Assembly: GCA_016703425.1 (NCBI GenBank)
Contig: JADJCA010000007.1
Location: forward strand, 496,001-560,000
Direction of reading: 5' to 3'
Length of the DNA: 64,000 nt
Source: Myxococcales bacterium
Lineage (GTDB): Bacteria > Myxococcota_A > Polyangia > Polyangiales > Polyangiaceae
The notes beneath the pieces were generated by a model. The model saw only the letters and a program-made list of their open reading frames with translations. It made no database searches and had not been told where the DNA came from. Of this stretch, positions 57,279 to 64,000 are shown in pieces (position 1 is the first letter of the stretch; every line of letters starts with the position of its first letter). Both the position numbers and the translations under genes were made by a program.

Positions 57279-59330
57279 ATGCCGCGAGGTCTCTTGCTCG
57301 CGCTCGGGGTTGTGTTCGGATGCAGCGATACGGCGGCGCCCGTCCCCCAAGCCCAGCCGACGGCAAACTCGGAGCGCCCGCCTTGCACCGCGGGCTTTCG
57401 TGCGGAGGAGCGCGGGCGTGGCTGCGTTCCCATCTTGCCTCCTCGCGAATGCCCGGCGGGGACGCGGAGCCAGGTGGGATCGGTCGAGTGCGTGGCCGTG
57501 GGCGTCACGCGCTGCGCGGCCGGTTTCGAGCGAGCCGAGGGCGGCTGGGGCTGCTCGCCGATCCTCACGCAGGGCTCGTGTCCCCAAGCGGAGCGGCCCC
57601 GCCTCGGGGTACGCGACTGCGTTCCCGTCGCGAGCTGTGACGCGTTTCCGCCGCCAGAAGCGACCCATTTCGTCCGCGCTGACTACGCCGCCGTCGAGCT
57701 CGACAAGACCCACTTTCGAACCATCGGCGCTGCCATCGCCGCTGCCCCCAGCGGCGCTACGGTGGCCATCGACCGCGGCACCTACGTTGAGTCCGTCGAC
57801 ATCTCGAAGCCCGTCACCCTGGTCGGCCGGTGTCCGGCGGAGACGCTCGTGAGCGGCGCCGGCACGGCCACCAAAGGTCTGTTGGTGCGCACGCGGGACG
57901 TCAGCCTTCGCGGCTTCACGATCGATGGTTTTGAGTACGGAATGCACGTCGTCGGCAGACTTGCGATGCGCGACGTCATCGTGCGGGGATCACGACGCGC
58001 GGGGATTTTCTCCGCGCAGCAAGCCACGCTCGAACTCTCGAACGTCGTCGTGGAAGGCGGCACGATGGTGCCCGGCACCAGGGAGGCCTACGGACTTCTC
58101 GTGCAACAAGGATCGACGGCGCGCGTTGAGGACAGCGTCTTCGCCGACAACGAATTCACCAACGTCGCAGCGCTCGATGCGGGAACGAGCTTGCGCGTTT
58201 CCCGCTCCATCATCAAGAGCGGACGGTCATCCTCCAGCGCGAACGCGCTCTCGAGCGCCGGCGTAGGGGCCGTGGCCGGCAAGGGCGCGACCTTCGACAT
58301 CGAAGAGTCGGCCATCCTCGACAACCGGGAAAACGGCGTGCTCTTGCTCGAGAGCGGCGCCACCGTGTCCATTCGCGGTTCGGTAGTCGCCGGCACGCGC
58401 CCCTCCGACAGCGCCGACGGCGCCGGGCTCTTCGCCTTCGCCGGGTCCGCCTTTGCCGAAGAGACGACCTTTGCTGAGAACGGACGCACCGACGTGGCGC
58501 TTCAAGGCGCGGCGGAAGCCGAGCTCACGAGCGTCACCATCGCGCGTGCTGCCGGGCAGGCGGCTCCGACAACGGAGGGGGCCGCGCTTGTCACGGAGGG
58601 CCGCGCGCGCGCCACGCTGCGCAGCGTGGCAGCCCTCGCATCGCGAAACCTCGGTCTGCGGATCCGGGGCACCGGGAGCGCGAGCATCGTGGAGAGCCTC
58701 GTGGCGGACACCGCTCCTGTGGCCGGGGACATTGGCGGATACGCCCTCGCCGTCGCGCCCCATTCGGTGCTTGCGATGAGCCGCTCCACCGTCCGAAACG
58801 CAACGGCGGCCTCGCTCCTCCTCGACGGGGGCACCGCCAAGTTGAGCGAGGTCCTCGTCACCCATACGCGCTCTCGCGCCGGCAGCGGCGGCAACGCCAT
58901 TTCGGTTCAGACGGGGGGGACGGTGGAGATCGAGCGTTCGGCATTTGTCAGCAACCGGTCCATTGCCATCGGCGTCATCAGCGAAGGCAGCCGCGCGAGC
59001 GTCGTGGATTCGACCATCATGGATACCGATAGCGACGACGGCGGCAGCTTCGGCATGGGGGTCTTCGTGGCCGGAGCCTCGGCGTCAATTCTGCGAACGA
59101 CGATCCTCTCGAGCAAGAGCGTCGGCGTAGCCTTCGCTTCCGGCAGCGGCCTCCTCGACGACTCGGTGCTGGCCAACAACACCGTCGCGATGCACGCGCA
59201 AGGCGGCTCGACCCTCGCCGAGACGGGCGAGCCCCGCCCGCTTTTCGTGCTCGTTTCTGCCACCACGCGCCTCATCGAGAACGGGGCGCGCCTCGGCTCG
59301 GGGTTGGTGCCCGTGCCAAGCCCGTTCTAG
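57279..59330 (+). CDS. Right-handed beta-helix lipoprotein
   Basis: 683 residues from the ATG at 57279. Signal peptide with lipobox VVFGC (near residue 14), a Cys-rich segment (about residues 30-120), and a long series of parallel beta-helix coils from residue 130 to the end (GLLVRTRDVSLRGFTIDGFE, AESSILDNRENGVLLLESG). The pattern is like DUF1565/pectate-lyase-like helices used for adhesion or glycan binding. Catalytic residues of a lyase are not evident. Divergent from the propeller lipoprotein operon. Confidence 0.8.
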   Translation: MPRGLLLALGVVFGCSDTAAPVPQAQPTANSERPPCTAGFRAEERGRGCVPILPPRECPAGTRSQVGSVECVAVGVTRCAAGFERAEGGWGCSPILTQGSCPQAERPRLGVRDCVPVASCDAFPPPEATHFVRADYAAVELDKTHFRTIGAAIAAAPSGATVAIDRGTYVESVDISKPVTLVGRCPAETLVSGAGTATKGLLVRTRDVSLRGFTIDGFEYGMHVVGRLAMRDVIVRGSRRAGIFSAQQATLELSNVVVEGGTMVPGTREAYGLLVQQGSTARVEDSVFADNEFTNVAALDAGTSLRVSRSIIKSGRSSSSANALSSAGVGAVAGKGATFDIEESAILDNRENGVLLLESGATVSIRGSVVAGTRPSDSADGAGLFAFAGSAFAEETTFAENGRTDVALQGAAEAELTSVTIARAAGQAAPTTEGAALVTEGRARATLRSVAALASRNLGLRIRGTGSASIVESLVADTAPVAGDIGGYALAVAPHSVLAMSRSTVRNATAASLLLDGGTAKLSEVLVTHTRSRAGSGGNAISVQTGGTVEIERSAFVSNRSIAIGVISEGSRASVVDSTIMDTDSDDGGSFGMGVFVAGASASILRTTILSSKSVGVAFASGSGLLDDSVLANNTVAMHAQGGSTLAETGEPRPLFVLVSATTRLIENGARLGSGLVPVPSPF

Positions 59331-59366
59331 AACGCCGGCGGCGCCTCCCCGACGACGGTGCCCGGA

Positions 59367-59399
59367 GGCGAGACGGCGCCCGCGGCGAGACGGCGCCCG
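59367..59399. repeat. 16-bp direct repeat upstream of the barrel gene
   Basis: Two copies of GGCGAGACGGCGCCCG at 59367-59382 and 59384-59399, separated by one base, 50 bases upstream of the chosen start. No function known; it lies in the gap between two same-strand genes. Confidence 0.6.
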
Positions 59400-59450
59400 A
59401 CGCGGCGCGACGGCCGGGCCGCGTTCTTGGGGGGCAAGTCGATTGAGTCG

Positions 59451-60599
59451 TTGACGCAAGCGCGCTGCCGCACGTACCTTCCGAGCAGCTTGCGGACCGT
59501 AACCGCCCTCGCCATCTGTGCCTTTTTCCTCGGCCTTCCTCGCTTGGCATTGGCCGGCGATTTGGATCCGACGCCGGAGCGGCTCGTCCTTCAGCCGCCG
59601 AACCTCCCCGCCGGCGAGACGTGCCAGAGCATCGCGGCCTCGCCCGACAAAGCCCTCGCCGCCGGCACCTTGCCGACCAGCCTCAACTGCCGGCCGGACA
59701 ACATGGCGTTCCGAAACTACGTGTCCGAGTTGGGCTTCGCCATCGCCCCGACGGCCAACTACCCGGCCCGAACCACAGGCATCGGCGGCATCGCGCTGAC
59801 CATCGAGGCGGCTTACACCAAGGTGAACAGCGACGGCCAGAGCATCGGTGACGATCGCTCGACGACCTCCTATTGGCGCAAGGGCACGCAAGGCAGCAAA
59901 GACACCGGCTCAAACCAGTTCTCGCGCGAGAACACGAGCCCCAACTCGCTCCTGTCCGTCTACACCCTCAAAGCCAGAAAGGGTCTCCCCTTCGGTTTCG
60001 AACTGGTCGGAGCCTTGGGAACCATCAGCGGGTCCAGCCTTTGGGTCGTCGGCGCCGACGCTCGCTGGTCACTCCTTGAGGGGTTCCGCAGCGGCGCCCT
60101 GGGCGTCTTGCCCGATTTCTCCGTCGGCGGCGGCGTTCGCACGCTGACGGGCACCTCGAAGTTCCACCTCACGGCCGTCGGCTTCGACGTCAAGGCGTCC
60201 AAGCCGATCCCCATCGCCGACTCGGCGACGCTCACGCCGCACGTCGGCTACCAGCGCCTCTTCATCTTCGGCGACTCGACGATCACCGATTTTACGCCGA
60301 ACACCGACGCGCTCCGCGAGTGCGGTTACGCGGGCCCCGACCCGCGGACCGGCGTTCCCTCGTGCCGCAACAAGCTCGCGAGCGGCGCGGACAACAACGT
60401 CGACTTCAACAACTTCGCCACCTTCGACAAGGTGCGCGTGCACCGGCACCGCATGATGTTCGGTGCAACCTACAAGTATGAAATCTTGTATGTCGGCGGC
60501 CAGTTCCTGATCGACGCGACGCCTCCCGACTCCGAAAACTACGGGCTACAAAGCACTCGCCAATGGACGCTATCGCTCGAAGGTGGCGTCTTCTTCTGA
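59451..60599 (+). CDS. Outer-membrane beta-barrel protein
   Basis: About 382 residues from the TTG at 59451; the start is uncertain (TTG 59490 and the GTG 59358 also possible). A signal peptide (PRLALA) precedes alternating beta strands with polar loops (GVRTLTGTSKFHLTAVGFDV, then VHRHRMMFGATYKYEILYVG). The ending QWTLSLEGGVFF, with a terminal Phe, is the BAM recognition signature of barrels. Overlaps the P460 gene by 37 bases. Possibly a pore for the neighbouring electron-transfer proteins. Confidence 0.75.
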   Translation: MTQARCRTYLPSSLRTVTALAICAFFLGLPRLALAGDLDPTPERLVLQPPNLPAGETCQSIAASPDKALAAGTLPTSLNCRPDNMAFRNYVSELGFAIAPTANYPARTTGIGGIALTIEAAYTKVNSDGQSIGDDRSTTSYWRKGTQGSKDTGSNQFSRENTSPNSLLSVYTLKARKGLPFGFELVGALGTISGSSLWVVGADARWSLLEGFRSGALGVLPDFSVGGGVRTLTGTSKFHLTAVGFDVKASKPIPIADSATLTPHVGYQRLFIFGDSTITDFTPNTDALRECGYAGPDPRTGVPSCRNKLASGADNNVDFNNFATFDKVRVHRHRMMFGATYKYEILYVGGQFLIDATPPDSENYGLQSTRQWTLSLEGGVFF

Positions 60600-61105
60600 C
60601 GCTCGCTGCGGCGGCCACGGCCGCGGCTTGTGACAAGCCGCCGGAGTCGCCGGTGGGCGTCTCGCAGGCGATGCGACCGGGGCCTCGCGCGGCCGACGCC
60701 GGCGCGGCGCCGCGCCCCCTGACGGTCCTGCCCGCCGACTTCCGCACGCGGCTGGGGAAGCTTTCGGGTCGCTTCGTGTCGGCGGGGCACGCGGGTGCTC
60801 GTTTCGACGCTCTGCTTTACGCCAACGAGGGCGCGACCGAGGCCTTCGCAAAGCACGCGGGGACCTTTCCCGTCGGGGCGCTCTTCATCAAGGAGCACTG
60901 GGAGCGAGGTGGCGACGGCAAGCGCGGCCCCGTCATGGCCATGGAGAAGATGGCTGCCGGCTTCGACCCCGCTCACGGCGACTGGCGCTTCGTGGTGGTA
61001 GCGGCCGACGGTGAGGTCGTCGTCGACGGCAAACCGGAGGGCTGCGTCCTCTGCCACGACGACGCCGCGCATGACCACGTCTTTCGGCTCGGTAGCGCGC
61101 CCTGA
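60563..61105 (+). CDS. Cytochrome P460-like lipoprotein
   Basis: 180 residues. Signal peptide with lipobox TAAAC (near residue 23). The C-terminal GCVLCHDDAAHDHVF has a CxxCH haem c site typical of the P460/P460-like family, and the core is a beta/alpha domain with a conserved-looking KEHWERGGDGKRG. P460 proteins detoxify hydroxylamine or NO and some are electron shuttles. The start overlaps the barrel gene's end, a coupled pair. The stop abuts the convergent stop of the next gene (TGATCA). Confidence 0.72.
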   Translation: MDAIARRWRLLLTLAAAATAAACDKPPESPVGVSQAMRPGPRAADAGAAPRPLTVLPADFRTRLGKLSGRFVSAGHAGARFDALLYANEGATEAFAKHAGTFPVGALFIKEHWERGGDGKRGPVMAMEKMAAGFDPAHGDWRFVVVAADGEVVVDGKPEGCVLCHDDAAHDHVFRLGSAP

Positions 61106-62095
61106 TCAGACGCGGGACGCCAGCGCCACCACGAAGGCCACGGAGAGCGCCAACAGCACGACGGCCGCAAGAACGACGGCCAACGCCGCGCCGCGGAAGC
61201 CGCCGCGAAGGGCTCGCTCGGCGGCGTCGCCTGACAGGCCGTAGGCACCGCGCAAGAAGGCCCGCGAGGCCCGGCCGGGCGCGCGGCCGGCCTTGGTCAA
61301 CGTGGCGAAGGCCGAGGCTGGTCCCTCTGATAACAGCAACGCGACGAGACCGATGGGGCCCAGGACGATGTCCCAACCGGCGGCGTAGAGTCCGAAGCGG
61401 AGCGCACGCGTGCGCTGACCGCGCGCGCCCGAGTTGCGAGCCGCCCGGTCGAGGGCCAACGCATGCAGCGCGTGCGCACCGACGAGGAGGAGCGCGATGA
61501 GCGGCAAGCCGACCACCGTGGAACGGGCGGCAAAGGCCAGCGCGCCATCCGACACGACGACCTCGGCGGAGAGCGCTGGCAGAAGCAAGCCTACGCCGCT
61601 GGCGGCCCCGAGCATCAGGGCCGAGGCCGCGGCGAGCTCCGAGAGCAGCGCGAAGCGAAGCGCTGGAGCGACGGCGCCATCAGGCAGCGCCTCAAAGAAC
61701 GATTCGGGCTGCTCCGTCGCGAGGCGCGCCGTGAGCCAAAGGCCGCGCAGCGACGAGCCATCGCGTTCCCAGGGCACGATGGTCAAGAAGCCGGAGCGCT
61801 CCTCGTCGGGATCGCAGCCGAGGCAATCGACGTCGCCGCAGCGCGCGCAAACGACCGCCGCCGGCACCTCAAGGCGGTCGAGGTCTTCGTCGGCAACAGC
61901 GGGGGAGGCCGGTGCGACCAGCTCTCGAACCTTGAGCGAGCCGCTGTCGGGCGGCGCAGGAACGCGCTCGCTCGACGGCACCGCTCCATCGCGGGCGGCA
62001 CCGCCTTGAGCCCCGCCCTGGAGCACGAGGAAGCGCTTGTTCTTTGCCGGCGAGGCCACGGTCACAGGATGACTCCATGAGACCGGGGACGCCAC
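61106..62095 (-). CDS. Membrane protein with N-terminal cysteine knuckle
   Basis: 329 residues from the GTG at 62095. An N-terminal low-complexity segment contains CARCGDVDCLGC, a treble-Cys or zinc-knuckle pattern seen in some myxobacterial membrane proteins. Four to five hydrophobic helices follow (about residues 150-180, 200-225, 250-275, 300-327), the last near the C-terminus. A YIP1-like architecture is possible. Same strand as, and 90 bases after, the zinc-ribbon set. Confidence 0.7.
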   Translation of the reverse strand: MASPVSWSHPVTVASPAKNKRFLVLQGGAQGGAARDGAVPSSERVPAPPDSGSLKVRELVAPASPAVADEDLDRLEVPAAVVCARCGDVDCLGCDPDEERSGFLTIVPWERDGSSLRGLWLTARLATEQPESFFEALPDGAVAPALRFALLSELAAASALMLGAASGVGLLLPALSAEVVVSDGALAFAARSTVVGLPLIALLLVGAHALHALALDRAARNSGARGQRTRALRFGLYAAGWDIVLGPIGLVALLLSEGPASAFATLTKAGRAPGRASRAFLRGAYGLSGDAAERALRGGFRGAALAVVLAAVVLLALSVAFVVALASRV

Positions 62096-62104
62096 GAAGT
62101 GGCG
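62090..62104. promoter_or_regulatory. Short palindrome at the start of the membrane-protein gene
   Basis: CGCCAC and GTGGCG separated by GAA overlap the GTG start. It could be an operator or a chance palindrome in GC-rich sequence; no regulator is known. Confidence 0.25.
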
Positions 62105-62184
62105 TGGTGCGAATCGAGGCGCCTACGCGGGAGCGGTGAGGATTGGCGCGCGGCCGACGCGGGGCCGACGCAGCGGGGGCGGAA

Positions 62185-62984
62185 TCACACGGAAGCCTGC
62201 GGATTTCCAGCCTTCCGCCACTCTTCCTCGGTCGTCATTTGCGTCCACCAGAACTGCATCCGCGAGCGCACCTCGTGCGCGACGTCGCGGAGCTCCGGCT
62301 CGAAGTAGGCCTTGGTCCCGATGTACTTGGTCCAGTAGGCGATCTGCGCCTGCTCGTAGGCCTTGAGGATCGCGAGCGGGGTCGGCGACCGGTGGTCGCG
62401 AATGGCCGCTCCGCGCGGCGCATCTGGAGCCACTCGGGGTAGGCCGCTTCCCACGCCATGGCGTGGCCGCCGCTGGCGATGGCCATGCGCGCCAAGGTCG
62501 CCGGCTCAAAGGTCACGACGCTCTGGCAGTGCGTGCAGGTGACGTTGATGGCGCGGTATGTCACAGGGATCGCGAGCGGTACGCCGCAGTGACCGCAGTT
62601 GCGCTCAGCCTGCGTCACGAGGGCCCGCTGATGAAGCTCGCGCGCACCGGCGGCGAAGGTTCGCATCTCGGAGGCCTCGCGCTTGTTCTCCAGATCAAAG
62701 GCGAGGTCCTCACCCTTGCGCCGCTCGCGCATCTGCACGCCGCGCTCGACGCCTTCCTGCTCGAAGACCGCTTCGACCTTCTCGTTCCAGGTGTCGATGA
62801 TGCGACGCTCGAGCTCCTTCAGGCGATCGTTGACCGCCATCCACGCGTGCGAAATCGGGATGAAGTCGTGCCCGCAGGCGGCGAGCGCCGCCTTGGACCC
62901 TTCCTCTGCCTCTTGGCAAACGGCCGCGTGGCGGTCCGCGATCTGTTTGAGAAATCCGTCCCATCGCGCGGCAGCAGCGCTCAT
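62185..62984 (-). pseudogene. Coiled-coil protein with zinc ribbon, frameshifted
   Basis: The ATG at 62984 overlaps the upstream stop (ATGA). Residues 1-130 are helical and charged; NCGHCGVPLAIP and INVTCTHCQS form a zinc ribbon of two CxxC pairs near residues 130-160. After EWLQMRRAER the frame turns into Arg/Ser-rich nonsense. Supplying one base at the CC at 62406-62407 gives RRAERAIRDHRSPTPLAILK and then AYEQAQIAYWTKYIGTKAYF to a TGA at 62185: 266 residues, divisible by three. Frameshift or error. Confidence 0.72.
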
Positions 62985-63241
62985 AGCTTCTCCTTGCAGA
63001 AGCGACACACGAGCTCCTCGTGTTGACGAGGGGCTCCACATTGTTTGCACGTCATGATGGCCACGCCGGCGGCGACCGTCTGGTCGGGGGCGGCCTTCTC
63101 TTTTTGCGCGGCGACGGCGCGCGCAAAGAGAGCCGAGACGCCGACGCCACCCCCTGGCGTCGGCGCGGCGGGAGGCTTCTCGGGCGGCTTTTGGCCGCCG
63201 CCCGAGTCGCCGCTTCCGGAATCAGAACGAGATGTCGACAT
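62981..63241 (-). CDS. Small zinc-ribbon protein
   Basis: 86 residues: a Gly/Pro/Ser-rich linker, a short amphipathic helix (ALFARAVAAQKEK) and a C-terminal zinc ribbon with CKQCGAP and VCRFCKEKL. It overlaps the upstream gene by 20 bases and the downstream by four, so it is part of a coupled set. No family recognised. Confidence 0.72.
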   Translation of the reverse strand: MSTSRSDSGSGDSGGGQKPPEKPPAAPTPGGGVGVSALFARAVAAQKEKAAPDQTVAAGVAIMTCKQCGAPRQHEELVCRFCKEKL

Positions 63242-63998
63242 CGGCCTTCACGCCGGGGTACTTGGCCTCGAACTTGGCCTCGACTCGCTTCTGCATTTCG
63301 TTGAACTGCTTGTGGTTCTGAACGGCAGTCCGGTGAATGTGGTAGCCCATGAAGGCTGAGAGATCGCACCAGTCCACGACGCTGAGGCTGCACGACTTGA
63401 GGACCTCGACGGGGTCTTTGCCCTGCTTGGCGCCGTAGGCCTGCTCGTAGAGGATCTCCCAGTACTGCTCGAGGGTCATGGGCGGCTGCATGTTGAGCTC
63501 GCGGTTCGCCGCGCGGGCAGCGGTCGCTTCCTTGGCGTACTCCGAGTACTTGCCCTTGGAAGCCGCCTGGAAGGCGTCGCCGTAGATCTGCGCCACCGTG
63601 AACGTGGTGTCGCGCGACATACGGGCTTCCCACTCGGCGCGAGCCTTATCCCAGCGCGGCATGTCGATGCCCTGACCCTTGAGCATGTCTTCCGCGTTGG
63701 CGCCCTGAGCGATGGCGGCGTTGATGCCGGCCCATTGCTCAAGAGAGATGCCCTCGACGGGGTTGAGCTCGCCGCTCGCGGCCTTGGACGCGGCGGTCTT
63801 GGCCATCAGCTTCTGGGTCATCCCCATGCGGTGGTTCATCATGCGCTGGGCCATGGCGTCGATGCCGCCGTACTTGCGCGCGAGGACCGTCTGGACCGAG
63901 TCCCTCACGGCCTGCCAGTGTCGGCGGTCGCGGATGCCCCACTGGCGCATTGTGCGGTCGTGGTCTTCCTCGGTGATGGTGACGTTCGGCGCGATCAT
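63222..63998 (-). CDS. Helical protein with three internal repeats, first gene of a zinc-ribbon module
   Basis: 258 residues from an ATG at 63998, near the window edge; an upstream extension cannot be excluded. Three similar segments are visible: ITEEDHDRTMRQWGIRDRRH, ISLEQWAGINAAIAQGAN and MTLEQYWEILYEQAYGAK, each starting with a TxEQ-like turn, with the second and third followed by a helix ending in a DW/RW pair. No known domain, no signal peptide. Translationally coupled to two zinc-ribbon genes. Confidence 0.6.
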   Translation of the reverse strand: MIAPNVTITEEDHDRTMRQWGIRDRRHWQAVRDSVQTVLARKYGGIDAMAQRMMNHRMGMTQKLMAKTAASKAASGELNPVEGISLEQWAGINAAIAQGANAEDMLKGQGIDMPRWDKARAEWEARMSRDTTFTVAQIYGDAFQAASKGKYSEYAKEATAARAANRELNMQPPMTLEQYWEILYEQAYGAKQGKDPVEVLKSCSLSVVDWCDLSAFMGYHIHRTAVQNHKQFNEMQKRVEAKFEAKYPGVKADVDISF

Positions 63999-64000
63999 GC

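Overview
This is a gene-dense, high-GC chromosomal window that looks myxobacterial (Myxococcota, most likely class Polyangia). The evidence is a secreted protein at 50172-51611 ending in a MYXO-CTERM-like anchor (GCGC motif, hydrophobic stretch, RRRR tail), Hanks-type Ser/Thr kinases fused to a PEGA or a beta-propeller region, about twenty lipoproteins with Asp/Ala/Ser-rich linkers after the lipobox cysteine, and DUF1501/DUF1549-type proteins. I saw no rRNA, tRNA, insertion sequence, prophage, CRISPR array or replication origin. No gene-free stretch exceeds 300 bases; the longest gaps (about 260-280 bases near 11.9-12.2 kb and 13.2-13.5 kb) lie beside lipoprotein genes and hold nothing I recognise beyond a small tandem repeat.

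Layout. 0-3 kb: a partial lipoprotein overlapping a Fic protein, a Uma2-like nuclease with a heptad-repeat tail, and a DUF4288-like protein. 3-7 kb, minus strand: panE, an ankyrin-repeat protein and a propeller protein. 7-9.2 kb: a membrane protein, an XRE/MmyB-type regulator and an NmrA-family protein, closed by a terminator. 9.3-21 kb: ten lipoproteins interrupted by a GNAT acetyltransferase and a BrnT/BrnA-like toxin-antitoxin pair. 21-24 kb: a phosphoesterase-like protein and glmS. 24-28.7 kb: a molybdenum cofactor cluster (moaB/mogA, moaD, moaE, moaC, a methyltransferase, moaA, xdhC-like). 28.7-41.3 kb: secreted serine protease, TPR protein, leuB-like dehydrogenase, double cyclic-nucleotide-binding protein, cupredoxin lipoprotein, pyrD, kelch-like lipoprotein, PEGA kinase and an ABC-F ATPase. 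42.3-47.5 kb: a compact four-gene operon of DUF1549/DUF1588-like, lipoprotein, Tat-exported DUF1501 and propeller-cytochrome c proteins. 47.5-53 kb: a kinase with a propeller-like region, the MYXO-CTERM protein and glutaryl-CoA dehydrogenase. 53-61 kb: a three-gene envelope operon (two propeller lipoproteins and a barrel-like protein) divergent from a beta-helix lipoprotein, an outer-membrane barrel and a P460-type cytochrome. 61-64 kb: an overlapping zinc-ribbon gene set followed by a membrane protein with a cysteine knuckle.

Working together: the Moa proteins make molybdopterin and XdhC usually inserts it into xanthine-dehydrogenase-type enzymes; no molybdoenzyme is visible here. The 42-47 kb operon and the 53-61 kb block look like cell-envelope electron-transfer or surface systems of unknown purpose and are the best candidates for something undescribed, with the zinc-ribbon module at 61-64 kb.

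Caution on sequence quality: seven otherwise well-conserved genes carry a lesion. Six are single-base indels (near 21103, 24560, 35962, 39271, 53571 and 62406) and one is an in-frame TGA (27236, moaA). Correcting each indel gives a length divisible by three and restores expected protein features. I think draft-sequence error is more likely than pseudogenisation, but the window alone cannot decide.
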